Positions 15,852-24,926 of a stretch of DNA of 64,000 nucleotides are shown here, one piece after another; position 1 is the first letter of the stretch; each line of letters begins with the position of its first letter. Both the position numbers and the translations under genes were made by a program. The stretch comes from JAWCQZ01 sp038869515 [NCBI: Halobacteria archaeon] (GTDB lineage: Archaea; Halobacteriota; Syntropharchaeia; JACQPP01). Under the pieces are notes generated by a model. The model was given only the letters and a program-made list of their open reading frames with translations. It had not been told where the DNA came from and ran no database searches. The DNA lies in assembly GCA_038869515.1 (NCBI GenBank), contig JAWCQZ010000009.1, forward strand, positions 1 through 64,000. The letters run 5' to 3'.

Positions 15852-17426
15852 CTAGGAGCGGCGGCGCCGGGCGGCAAGTCCGACCAGCAGCAGGGCCGCC
15901 GCCGCGAAGACCGCTTCGAACCCGGGGGGCTCGGGGGTCGGAGTGGGCGCCGCGGTCGGGGGCGGGCTCACCAGCTTGACCTCCCAGGTGGTCTCCCGGC
16001 CCGCCGCCTGCTGGGGGACGCTCTTCTCCGGAATCTCCTGCGTGGACCGGTCCGCCGTCGAGGAGGAGGCCTGCCCCTCGGGCGCCAGGGTGACGTTGAG
16101 GCGGGTGAGGTTGTCGGCGGTGAGGTTGAGGGTAGCGGTGTAGGCGCTGAAGCCGGAGAGGGCCACCCGGAGGGTGTGGTTCCCCGCGCTGAGGCTCAGG
16201 GTGGTGGGGGCCGTCCCCAGGGAGCCGCCGTCCACGAAAATCTCTGCCCCGGGGGGGACCGAATTGACCTCGAGGGCCGCCGGGTATGCCAGGCGGCTGA
16301 GGTTGACGGAGAGGTTGGCCTGGCCGCCGAAGGGCACCACGACCGTGACCGGAATCTCCCCGAGAGTGGAGTTGTTCACCACGACCCGGTGGGGGCCCGG
16401 GAAGATTTCAATCTGCAGAGGGGTCGTGCCGCGGGCCCGGTCGTCCACGGACACGGTCCCGTCTGGAGTGGAGGTGACGTTGAGGAAACTCGGAACCACG
16501 GCGCCGAGGTCATACACGACCAAGCGCCGTTGCTTCAGGGCCGCCGCCAGGTAGCGGCCGTCCGGGGTGAGGGCGATGAAAGAGGCGTCGCCCCCGAGGG
16601 AGGGGGCCTTCAGGAGGTTCCCATAGATGTCCCGGAGGACCACGTCGGCCGCCGTCGAGGCGGCGAAGATGGTCGGGGAGGCGCGGACCAGGACCGGGGC
16701 CGACGCGGCGGAGCCCCGGAAACGAAGTTGCTGCCCCCCGGGGCGGTCGTAAATGTAGGTCCCGTCACTGAGACCGATCAGCACCGCGTCGCCCGAAACG
16801 GCGATGCTAACCTGCTCGCGCTTCTGGGCGACGGTGACAAGGTCGCCGTAGGAAACGGTGCGGGACTCGGCTCCGGCGGGGGTCCAGAGCGTGGCCGATT
16901 CGGGACCCAGGGTCGCCGCATAGCCGTCGTCGCGGATGGCGGCCGACGTCTTCTGGAACCCGATGTCCTTGTTCCAGACGGTGGCGCCGTCTTTGTCCCG
17001 GACCTCCACGTAGCGCTCCTGGGCGATGACCATCCGGCTCCCGTCGGGGGTAATCTCCACGGAGCGGATGGGCCGGGTGGTGGCGGAGGTCAAACGGAGT
17101 TCCCCGGCAGAGTCGTAGAGGTATATCTTCTCCCGGGTCGCGGCAAGGACCCACGGCCCCCGCGGGATGTCGGGCCCGGTGATGGAAACGCCGACGAGGG
17201 AGAGGAGCGGTTTGCTCCAGAGGGGCTTTCGCTCGCCATCCAAGAGGGTCACCCCTTGGACGGTGGCCAATGCGATGTGCCCCGCCCCCTGGGAGACGGC
17301 CACGGCGACGGGGTCGCCCTCGAAGAGGTAATCGCCGACGTATCTCGGCTCCCGGGCCTGGGCCATCCCGGCCGCCGGCAGGAGCAGGAGGGCGAGAAGC
17401 AGGAACGGGACGGCACGAGATGCCAT
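15852..17426 (-). CDS. PEGA-domain surface protein with PGF-CTERM-like tail
   Basis: A 524-aa exported protein. A signal peptide (AVPFLLLALLLLPAAGMAQA) is followed by a beta-propeller region (about 25-330), two PEGA domains (TSTPDGTVSVDD and NSVPPGAEIFVDG, about 340-480), a Thr/Pro linker and a C-terminal tripartite tail: PEPPGF, a hydrophobic helix, then ARRRRS. That tail resembles the PGF-CTERM signal processed by archaeosortase and replaced by a lipid anchor. The start is set by the signal peptide and a gtttaaaaac box 27 nt upstream. It is related in design to the extracellular part of the DUF835 sensor at 6702. Confidence 0.8.
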   Translation of the reverse strand: MASRAVPFLLLALLLLPAAGMAQAREPRYVGDYLFEGDPVAVAVSQGAGHIALATVQGVTLLDGERKPLWSKPLLSLVGVSITGPDIPRGPWVLAATREKIYLYDSAGELRLTSATTRPIRSVEITPDGSRMVIAQERYVEVRDKDGATVWNKDIGFQKTSAAIRDDGYAATLGPESATLWTPAGAESRTVSYGDLVTVAQKREQVSIAVSGDAVLIGLSDGTYIYDRPGGQQLRFRGSAASAPVLVRASPTIFAASTAADVVLRDIYGNLLKAPSLGGDASFIALTPDGRYLAAALKQRRLVVYDLGAVVPSFLNVTSTPDGTVSVDDRARGTTPLQIEIFPGPHRVVVNNSTLGEIPVTVVVPFGGQANLSVNLSRLAYPAALEVNSVPPGAEIFVDGGSLGTAPTTLSLSAGNHTLRVALSGFSAYTATLNLTADNLTRLNVTLAPEGQASSSTADRSTQEIPEKSVPQQAAGRETTWEVKLVSPPPTAAPTPTPEPPGFEAVFAAAALLLVGLAARRRRS

Positions 17427-17473
17427 GGGCTTTGAACGCGGGACGGGGGTTTTTAAACCATCGCACCGGGGCT

Positions 17474-18148
17474 TCAGGCAGCCTTGACTATCTGCGCCTT
17501 GGTGTAGGCCGCAAGACCTCCGGTCCAGAGAATCCGCTCCAGGAGCGGGTCCTCCAGGGGCCCGAATGACCAACGGCCCCGCAGGGAAAAAGCGACAGAG
17601 CGCTCCTTCCCGCCTTCCCGGAAGCGCAGACCCGGCGTCGCCCCCTCGGCCCGGACGCCAAGGAACCGCTCGGGGGAGGCTGCGGGGCCCTCGGGGCGGA
17701 AGACCTCGACGGTCCCGCCCTTCCTCTCCTCGTAGCGGACCCTGGCCAGGTCGCCCGTCTCGGCCCGGACCTCGAGCAGGGTGACCGGGGGCAGGCCGTT
17801 GTAGATGGAGTTGGTGCGGAAGATGCGGGCGAAGGACTTCGCCACCACGCAGGAGACGCCCAGGCCCTTCAGTGCGCGGGGGGCGTGCTCCCGGGAGGAG
17901 CCCTTGCCGAAGTTGTGCCCCTCGACGAGGATGGCGGAGGTCCCGGTCTCGGAGACCCACTTGCGGACCTCCGGCACGAAATTCGGGTGGACCAGTTTGA
18001 ACGCGTGCTGGGCCAGAAACGCGGGGTCGAAGGAGGTGATGTAGGCGGCGGGAATAATCTGGTCGGTGTCGATGTCGTCGAGCCCCTTGTCGGCTTGCTT
18101 GTGGGTGAGGCACCAGACGCGACCGATGAACTCGTGGACTTCGGGCAT
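17474..18148 (-). CDS. leuD: 3-isopropylmalate dehydratase small subunit
   Basis: Swivelling-domain subunit that, with the LeuC-like large subunit, isomerises 2-isopropylmalate (or a homologue such as homocitrate). The 224-aa protein has DDIDTDQIIPAAY (about 24-36) and GHNFGKGSSREHAP, the two family signatures. The start at 18148 gives the normal N-terminus (MPEVHEFIGRVW); longer upstream frames add low-complexity residues. It is separated from leuC by a vapBC pair, which is unusual because small and large subunits are normally adjacent. Confidence 0.92.
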   Translation of the reverse strand: MPEVHEFIGRVWCLTHKQADKGLDDIDTDQIIPAAYITSFDPAFLAQHAFKLVHPNFVPEVRKWVSETGTSAILVEGHNFGKGSSREHAPRALKGLGVSCVVAKSFARIFRTNSIYNGLPPVTLLEVRAETGDLARVRYEERKGGTVEVFRPEGPAASPERFLGVRAEGATPGLRFREGGKERSVAFSLRGRWSFGPLEDPLLERILWTGGLAAYTKAQIVKAA

Positions 18149-18277
18149 CGGCAGGGCTGTTTCGGATGAGAAGAAAGAGGTTACGGGTTCCTGCAGGAGC
18201 CGAAATGGCACTCGTATGGATGGCAAGGGCCGCAGCGCGACGGCGGGGCCCGGGCTCGCCTTGCGGCTCCCGCAGGA

Positions 18278-18691
18278 TCATACCCCCTCGGCCCTCGTAA
18301 TGTCCTGGACTCCGTCGAATCCGCTGTCGAAGGAGAGGATGGTCCGGAGGCCGCGGTCCTTCATGGCGGCCACCGAGGCCGCGTCGGTGAAACTGAGCCG
18401 CGGGTATCTTTCGAAGAAGTGGTAGGCGGCCTGGAAAAGGGCCGAGTCCACATCGAGGATGGTGACGTGGGGGGAGTCCAAGAGAGCCCGGGCCGCGTCC
18501 ATCGAGGGGCGGACGCCCACCTTCCGGCGAAGATAGGTCACGACCTCGCCGTAGATGCAGTCGGTGACGACTGCCCTGGCTTTTCCGGAGCCGATGGCGC
18601 GGAGGATGGGGGCTGCCCCCGGGTGGTATCGGTCTCGGGAGTTGAAGCCGCCAATCCAGACGCCGGAGTCCACCAGGTAGGCCTCAACCAT
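18278..18691 (-). CDS. PIN-domain toxin (VapC-like)
   Basis: A 137-aa PIN RNase with the acidic set: D8 in YLVDSGVW, a Glu in IYGEVVTYL, Asp in SFTDAASVA and Asp in ILSFDSGFD. This composition is that of Mg-dependent VapC ribonucleases, which cleave tRNA or rRNA. It overlaps the 3' end of the antitoxin gene by 8 nt. The pair stands between leuC and leuD. Confidence 0.85.
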   Translation of the reverse strand: MVEAYLVDSGVWIGGFNSRDRYHPGAAPILRAIGSGKARAVVTDCIYGEVVTYLRRKVGVRPSMDAARALLDSPHVTILDVDSALFQAAYHFFERYPRLSFTDAASVAAMKDRGLRTILSFDSGFDGVQDITRAEGV

Positions 18692-18926
18692 TCACAACGG
18701 CGTCCAATTCCGCTGTGGCATCGGTCCTCGTCCGGGAGGCAAGTTTTCCGACGAGCCCCAAGAGGGGGTCCCGGGAGACATTTTTTCGGAACCTGACGAA
18801 CAGGTCACCCCCAACAAGGGTCCACACGACCCGGTCCTCGGGGCCTACATCCCACCGCATCCGGACTCTGGCGGGAAGGGCGGTCTGGAAGCCCCGGGAA
18901 ACCTTGGTTTCAATGAGTTCAGCCAT
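18684..18926 (-). CDS. AbrB-type antitoxin (VapB-like)
   Basis: An 80-aa SpoVT/AbrB swapped-hairpin protein: the N-terminal half (TKVSRGFQTALPARVR) is the DNA-binding beta-hairpin and the C-terminal half should bind and inhibit the PIN toxin encoded next. A TATA-like catttaaatcat about 27-30 nt upstream overlaps the end of leuC, so the module has its own promoter and probably represses itself. Confidence 0.8.
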   Translation of the reverse strand: MAELIETKVSRGFQTALPARVRMRWDVGPEDRVVWTLVGGDLFVRFRKNVSRDPLLGLVGKLASRTRTDATAELDAVVNG

Positions 18927-18957
18927 AGTTCATGTTTCTATTGAATTCTCAAATGAT

Positions 18958-20514
18958 TTAAATGTTTCTCACACCACCATACAGTTCCCACCCGAACTTC
19001 TGCCCCGGGCCCCGCTTGAACCGCTTGTACTTCGCGAGCGCCCTCTTCAAGTCCTTCTCCTCCAGCACATCTGCGGGGTTCGCGATGGCCCCCGCCACCG
19101 CCGACGCGGCGACCACCGCGGGGCTCGCCAGGAAAATCCACGCCTCGGGATGGCCCATCCGGTTGGGGAAGTTGCGGTTCGACGCGGAGATGACCACGTC
19201 GTCGGCCTGGACCACCTCCCCCTTGGCGTCGTATTTCTTCGCGTAGGCCTCGCTGGTGAAGAAGGAGCCGAGGCACCAGGAGCAGGAGGAGACGTCGGCC
19301 ACGCGGGCGCCCGCCTTGCGGAACTTCTCCAGGACGCCCATGTTTTCCGCCTGCCGGAGGACCACCTCGCTCGCCGGGACCACCTTCATCAGGACTCCGG
19401 GGGCGACCTTGCGGCCCGCGACGATTTCCGCGGCGATGACGAGGTCCTCGAGCCGCGCGTTGGTGCAGGAGCCGAGGAACGCCTTGGTGATTTCGGTCCC
19501 CGCCACCTTCGACACCGGGGCGTAGTTGTCCGGAGAGTATGGCGCGGCCACGAGGGGCTCGAGGGTGGAGAGGTCGAGTTTGATCCGCTTCCCGTATTTC
19601 GCACCGGGGTCGGCGAGGGCGGGCCGGTAGGGCGCCCGGGCCCGCTTGGATTTTCTTCCGCCCTTGCCGTTCACCGCCACGCGGTCGGTGTCCGGGTCGC
19701 GCCCCACCTCCTCGTTGACGAACCGTTCCACCGCCGCGTCGGGGGGGAAGATGCCCGTCGTCGCCTCCATCTCGGCCGCCATGTTGGCCATCGTGATGCG
19801 CGCCTCCAGGGAGAGGGCGGAGAGGCCTTCGCCGGAGTATTCGACTGCGGCGTCCCTCCAGACCCCCTCTTTGTAGTGCTTCCCGATGAGGTGGATGACC
19901 GCGTCCTTGGAGGAGACGTAGGGGCGGAACCTTCCGGTCAACTCGACGCTCACCGGAGACGGGACCTTGAACGGCAGCCGCCCCGAGAGAATCATCATCC
20001 CGACTTCGGTGGAGCCGACGCCGGCCGCGAACGCCCCGAGGGCGCCGTAAGACGGGGTGTGGGAGTCGGCCCAGAGAATCAGGTCGCCGGGCCGCGCGTG
20101 CCCCTCCTCGGGCAGCACGATGTGGCAGATGCCGCCGACGCCGATGTCGTAGACGTGGGGCAGGCCGTATTTGCGCGCATACTCCCGCACACGGTTGGCT
20201 TGGGTCGAGCGGGGGAACACATCGGCCCCGGGGCCGAGGAAGTGCTCCAGGGCGACCACGACGCGGTGCTTGTTCCTGTTGATGAGTCTGCGGATTTTGG
20301 CTTCGCCAAAATCCGTGAAGTCGGGCCCCTCGATGGCGGCGAAGGCGCCGTCAGCGGTGACGTCGGAGCCGCCGGTGACATCCACCTCGAACTCGTGCCA
20401 GGTGCCCGGCTTTAGAACGGGCAGGTCTCCGTCGGCCGCGTTACGGTAGGGGGTTTTGCCGTTTTCGACGAGATGGCGGGCGAGGATTTTCTGGGTGATG
20501 GTGAGGGGGGCCAT
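18958..20514 (-). CDS. leuC: 3-isopropylmalate dehydratase/homoaconitase large subunit
   Basis: The Fe-S dehydratase subunit partnering LeuD. The 518-aa aconitase-family protein has LILWADSHTPSYGALG, FLGSCTNARLEDL with the first cluster Cys, and VSSCSWCLG with the other two. It is about 100 residues longer than typical archaeal LeuC; a basic low-complexity stretch around 285-310 (VNGKGGRKSKRARAPYR) explains part of this. The start ATG at 20514 lies about 26 nt from a gtttaatcc box; longer upstream frames are not protein-like. Leucine synthesis is favoured by nearby leuB and leuD, with homoaconitase activity as the alternative. Confidence 0.88.
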   Translation of the reverse strand: MAPLTITQKILARHLVENGKTPYRNAADGDLPVLKPGTWHEFEVDVTGGSDVTADGAFAAIEGPDFTDFGEAKIRRLINRNKHRVVVALEHFLGPGADVFPRSTQANRVREYARKYGLPHVYDIGVGGICHIVLPEEGHARPGDLILWADSHTPSYGALGAFAAGVGSTEVGMMILSGRLPFKVPSPVSVELTGRFRPYVSSKDAVIHLIGKHYKEGVWRDAAVEYSGEGLSALSLEARITMANMAAEMEATTGIFPPDAAVERFVNEEVGRDPDTDRVAVNGKGGRKSKRARAPYRPALADPGAKYGKRIKLDLSTLEPLVAAPYSPDNYAPVSKVAGTEITKAFLGSCTNARLEDLVIAAEIVAGRKVAPGVLMKVVPASEVVLRQAENMGVLEKFRKAGARVADVSSCSWCLGSFFTSEAYAKKYDAKGEVVQADDVVISASNRNFPNRMGHPEAWIFLASPAVVAASAVAGAIANPADVLEEKDLKRALAKYKRFKRGPGQKFGWELYGGVRNI

Positions 20515-20647
20515 CGGCTGGATTGCAGGGGCCGGAGGATTAAACCTGATGCCCCGTCCGTGAAAAGCCCGCGGCGCGTGCTCAGCGCGGTTCCGCGACA
20601 GGGCGCCAGAGACCGGCTTAAGTCGTTTCAGGCCGATTTGACCGGCG

Positions 20648-21127
20648 ATGGGGGCTGGACCTGTCGCCGCGCTGGTTGCGGTGCTTGCTATCGCGGCATG
20701 CACAAACGCGCCGGGCGGGCAGCAGAACATAGGCGCGGGAAGTCTTGGCACTCAGATAGACTGCGTACAGCTTCTCAAAGGCTATGGTGTTCCCGTTCCC
20801 CAGCTCCCCAGCGGCGAAACCGCATCGCCGCAGGATGAAAGCACAATGTGGGTCAGGGATGCGAAGCTCTTCAACCCCGACCTTATCTCTTACATCAATG
20901 ATGAGACAGCCTTCTCCAAAAATCTCGGCGACAGAATGGTGAGCGCGGAGGCGGCCGCAGAAAAAGTCGCATCTGTTGCTGTCCAGCACCCGCAGCTCGG
21001 CACGGGCTGGGCCATAACAAAAATGGCCAGATCAATCTCAAATGACATAAAGGCCAGCGCGTTTGCTTCGAACACCGCGCTGTCAAATCCAAAGCTGATA
21101 ACATGCGGAAGTCTGAGCAGCGAGTAA
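20648..21127 (+). CDS. Putative lipoprotein in lower-GC insert
   Basis: A 159-aa ORF with a hydrophobic N-terminus ending in a lipobox-like IAAC (about 15-18), then a soluble domain (VQLLKGYGVPVPQLP, DRMVSAEAAAEKVASV). No family recognised. Base composition falls to roughly 50-55% G+C from here, with codons such as ATA and AAA that are rare in neighbours, indicating transfer. It overlaps the next ORF by 25 nt in another frame; a single frameshift near 21115 would join them into one lipoprotein of about 380 aa. Confidence 0.5.
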   Translation: MGAGPVAALVAVLAIAACTNAPGGQQNIGAGSLGTQIDCVQLLKGYGVPVPQLPSGETASPQDESTMWVRDAKLFNPDLISYINDETAFSKNLGDRMVSAEAAAEKVASVAVQHPQLGTGWAITKMARSISNDIKASAFASNTALSNPKLITCGSLSSE

Positions 21128-21801
21128 GCGATATTGCCATAGCGATGGCAATGGGCGTGCCGCTGCCAAAAGACAAGATCGTGCAGGCCAGGAAAGTTGC
21201 GGCCTGTTACAAGAGTGAGTGGGGCAAATATGTGCCTTCCGTAACAAGAGCAGAGGATGTGCTCTACTGTCTTGCTGATGCTACCGACAAAAAACTCGAA
21301 GCGAAAGAGAAAGCCTTCGGCCAAAGTCCCTCTGGACAACTGATACTCGAGCAGGGCGGACTTTTCACGCCGACTCCAATGCCGACAAAAGTCGGAGGCA
21401 CATTTACACCAACGCCGAGCCCGATTTCGACAGGCTCCGAGCCGACAGATTTGAGTGCGGAGGGAGAGAACGTTGTCAAAAGAGAACTGGCCCAATATGG
21501 TTTCAAAAACCCGATTGTTACGACAGGCAGCGGAAAATGGATCTATGTTAGTGCAGAAGGTTCGTTCGTTCCTGTCGACATACCAGCAATTTTTAACAGT
21601 ATGCTTGGTTGGTTTCGCGATGCGGATACCTTTGAATTGTCTTTCATCACACCCTCGGGGCCTTGGTGTTATGTTGGCGCTAAAGATCGTCTCGTTAAGC
21701 TTAATTCGGATTATGTAGATAATAAGATAAGAGCACTGGATTATCAAAAAGAAACCTTCGGCGGCCAGACCGAAAGGTGTTCATCTTCGCGCGCGACATA
21801 A
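21103..21801 (+). CDS. Hypothetical protein with Thr-Pro linker
   Basis: A 232-aa ORF of foreign composition. The N-terminal half is helical with two cysteines (ARKVAACYKSEW, VLYCLAD), followed by a TPTPMPT...TPTPSP linker and a C-terminal domain with several aromatic residues (GSGKWIYVSAEGSF, SGPWCYVGAKDR). It has no signal peptide of its own, which supports reading it as the C-terminal part of a frameshifted exported protein starting at 20648. No family recognised. Confidence 0.5.
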   Translation: MRKSEQRVSDIAIAMAMGVPLPKDKIVQARKVAACYKSEWGKYVPSVTRAEDVLYCLADATDKKLEAKEKAFGQSPSGQLILEQGGLFTPTPMPTKVGGTFTPTPSPISTGSEPTDLSAEGENVVKRELAQYGFKNPIVTTGSGKWIYVSAEGSFVPVDIPAIFNSMLGWFRDADTFELSFITPSGPWCYVGAKDRLVKLNSDYVDNKIRALDYQKETFGGQTERCSSSRAT

Positions 21802-22026
21802 TCAGCAGGATACAATTTTGGTAGGAACGCTTTTTTCTCCAGCGTCGGCGTAATCGGTATCTGCGTTGCGGCCGTCGCGTCGCGAAGCGAGGCGACGGGG
21901 GGCTGCGAAGCAGACCCGGCCGTTCCGCTTCGGCCCCCGACGCCCGGCGTGGAGCCGGACCCTGGCCCCCCACGTTCACCCCACTCCCCGCAAACCTTTA
22001 ACCGTGGAAAGTGATATTTCAGTTAG

Positions 22027-22293
22027 ATGGCCACCGAGGTCAAAATCAAGCGCTGGGGCGGCTCCCTGGCCGTCATCATCCCCGAGGAGGAGGTCAAAGC
22101 GCAGAAACTCAAGGAGGGGGAGGAGGTCGGACTTGTCCTGATCAAGAAGGCCCGATTGGGCGACCTCTTCGGCTCGGTGAAGGAGTTGCGAGGGGTAGAC
22201 CTGCAGGAAGCGGAGCGGGAGTTCGACGAGGGATGGGAGTCCGGCGCTCTCTCCCGGCACGAGAGACTCGCACGCATGGGCGGCCGCCGGTGA
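22027..22293 (+). CDS. AbrB-type antitoxin (VapB-like)
   Basis: An 88-aa protein with an N-terminal SpoVT/AbrB hairpin (VKIKRWGGSLAVIIPEEEV, residues 5-23) and an acidic C-terminal tail that should dock on the toxin. It is the first gene of a two-gene unit with the PIN toxin, overlapping it as GTGA. The 225-nt gap upstream (21802-22026) holds GC-rich palindromes and a weak TATA-like tttaacc at about 21997. Confidence 0.85.
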   Translation: MATEVKIKRWGGSLAVIIPEEEVKAQKLKEGEEVGLVLIKKARLGDLFGSVKELRGVDLQEAEREFDEGWESGALSRHERLARMGGRR

Positions 22294-22679
22294 ACCGGTA
22301 CTACTACGACTCCTGGGCCATCCTGGAGTTCTTCGGCGGGAACCCCCGGTTCGAGCCCTACTTCGCCGGGGTCCCCGGCGCGACCAGCGCGTGGAACCTC
22401 GCGGAGGTCTATTTCAAACTCATCCAGGCGGGCCACCCCGTCGAAGATGCCCGTCGCAAGTGCCTCCGGTTTCAGTCGCATCTGCTGACTTTCGGCCCCC
22501 GCACAGTGTTCCGGGCCATGGAGTTCAGGCGCGACCATCCGGACCCCGAGAGGGCTGGACGCTACCTCTTCTCCTACGCAGACGCGCTTGGCTATGCTCT
22601 GGCGCTTGAGCGGGGTTTGACGTTTCTCACCGGAGATAGAGACTTCCAAGGACTGCCCAAGGTGGAGTATCTTCGATAG
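22290..22679 (+). CDS. PIN-domain toxin (VapC-like)
   Basis: A 129-aa PIN RNase starting at GTG 22290, overlapping the antitoxin stop. The acidic residues are in YYYDSWAILEFF (D6), WNLAEVYF, SYADALGYALA and LTGDRDFQ. It is more diverged from the PIN at 18278 than a recent duplicate would be, so the two TA modules are probably independent arrivals. It ends 10 nt from the convergent leuB stop. Confidence 0.82.
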   Translation: MNRYYYDSWAILEFFGGNPRFEPYFAGVPGATSAWNLAEVYFKLIQAGHPVEDARRKCLRFQSHLLTFGPRTVFRAMEFRRDHPDPERAGRYLFSYADALGYALALERGLTFLTGDRDFQGLPKVEYLR

Positions 22680-22689
22680 CCGCTCCCGC

Positions 22690-23823
<1,134 letters not shown>

Positions 23824-23844
23824 GGGCGGGGATGGGAGCCTGAA

Positions 23845-23853
23845 GATATAATG
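23845..23853. promoter_or_regulatory. Shared TATA-like box, leuB and cgi121
   Basis: gatataatg is the only AT-rich run in the 57-nt divergent gap. Its centre is 26 nt from the leuB start and 32 nt from the cgi121 start, compatible with TBP binding for both leaderless messages. Confidence 0.5.
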
Positions 23854-23880
23854 TTTGACCCGCGCGACGTTCTCTCATCC

Positions 23881-24414
23881 ATGAAGTTCGCCCTCCTCTG
23901 CGGGGAACTCGACATCCCCGACCCCGACGCCTTCCTGCGGGACCTCCGGGCTCTCGCGAAGGCGAGGGGAGTGACTCTCCAGCCCCTGAACGCGGACCTC
24001 CTCGCGGGCCGGGCCCACGTGGCGAAGGCCTTCGAGGAGGCGGAGGCTGCCCGGGCGGCCGGGGCCCCCTTCGCCCGCGACCCCGGGATGGAACTCCTCC
24101 TCCACGTCTCGGGCCAGACCCAGATTTTCCGGGCGCTGGAGTTCGGAGTGAAGTCCGGGAGGAACCGGGTGGCCGTGGTCGCCTTCCCGCCCGAACCGGG
24201 GACTGTGGGGGTCCTGAAAGAGAGGTACGGCCTCGCCGAGGATGCCTCGCTTGCCGAATACCGGCTCGAAAAGCGGCGGGCCCTGATGTCGAAGTTCAAC
24301 ATCACCGCCGCGGAACTGAAGGCGGCCGGGGAGGAGCGGCTGCCGGAACTGGCCCAGGAGCGCATCGCCCTGATGGCGCTGGAACGGGGGAGGGGGCAGA
24401 AGGTCCGCAGATGA
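23881..24414 (+). CDS. cgi121: KEOPS complex subunit Cgi121
   Basis: Non-catalytic subunit of the KEOPS complex that makes N6-threonylcarbamoyl-adenosine at position 37 of tRNAs; Cgi121 binds the tRNA 3' end and activates Bud32. The 177-aa length and the conserved HVSGQTQIFRALEFG segment (about 79-93) identify it. The C-terminal tail is basic. The other KEOPS genes are not visible here (a weak Pcc1 resemblance at 38105 is noted there). Confidence 0.85.
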   Translation: MKFALLCGELDIPDPDAFLRDLRALAKARGVTLQPLNADLLAGRAHVAKAFEEAEAARAAGAPFARDPGMELLLHVSGQTQIFRALEFGVKSGRNRVAVVAFPPEPGTVGVLKERYGLAEDASLAEYRLEKRRALMSKFNITAAELKAAGEERLPELAQERIALMALERGRGQKVRR

Positions 24415-24507
24415 GCCGGATGAACGTTTTCGAGCGATGGTTCGTATCCGGGCCCATCCAAGCCGCCTATTTGCGCTCGGTCTGTTACCCGCGCGTGTTC
24501 CGCTGTC

Positions 24508-24895
24508 ATGAAAATCGAACTCTTCCAGGGCGACACCACCGCCTTGGAGGTCGACGCCATCGTCAACGCGGCCAACAACCGCCTCCTCATGGGGGCGGGG
24601 GTCGCGGGGGCCATCAAGCGGCGCTGCGGCCAGGAAATCGAGGACGAAGGGGTGCGGAAGGGCCCGATCCCAGTCGGGGAGGCCGCGGTCACCGGCGCGG
24701 GGAGGCTGAAGGCCCGATACGTCATCCATGCGGCGGTCATGGCGATGGACTTCCAGACGGATGCGAAGAAAATCCGCGATGCTCGACGAGGTCCGGAGGG
24801 GCGCTGAGGGACTGGAGCGGGTGGTCTTCGCCCTCCACGGGGAGGAGGCCCGAGCGGCCTTCGAGCGGGTCCTGCGGGGAGCCGGGACGGGATAG
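24508..24895 (+). pseudogene. Macro-domain (ADP-ribose binding) gene with internal deletion
   Basis: Residues 1-83 are a clear macro domain: [20 protein letters not shown] and [19 protein letters not shown]. The frame then runs out at 24807 in unrelated sequence. Starting at 24779 in another frame is the end of the same fold ([19 protein letters not shown], then HGEEARAAFERVL) to a TAG at 24893-24895. About 55-65 residues expected between the halves are missing, together with a frame change at the junction near 24776-24780. The intact gene would have made an ADP-ribose or O-acetyl-ADP-ribose hydrolase/reader; this copy cannot fold normally. Confidence 0.75.
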
Positions 24896-24926
24896 CATTT
24901 TTCCATCTCTCCGCCGAGGTTCGGGC

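Noticed and set aside
15852-18281. An 809-aa reading of the PEGA protein extended upstream through leuD
   Set aside because: The extra 285 residues are the leuD gene in another frame; the signal peptide at 17426 and a TATA box set the start.
18958-20751. A 597-aa leuC with a longer N-terminus
   Set aside because: The added residues are unlike the family and pass through a TATA-like box at about 20537-20545.
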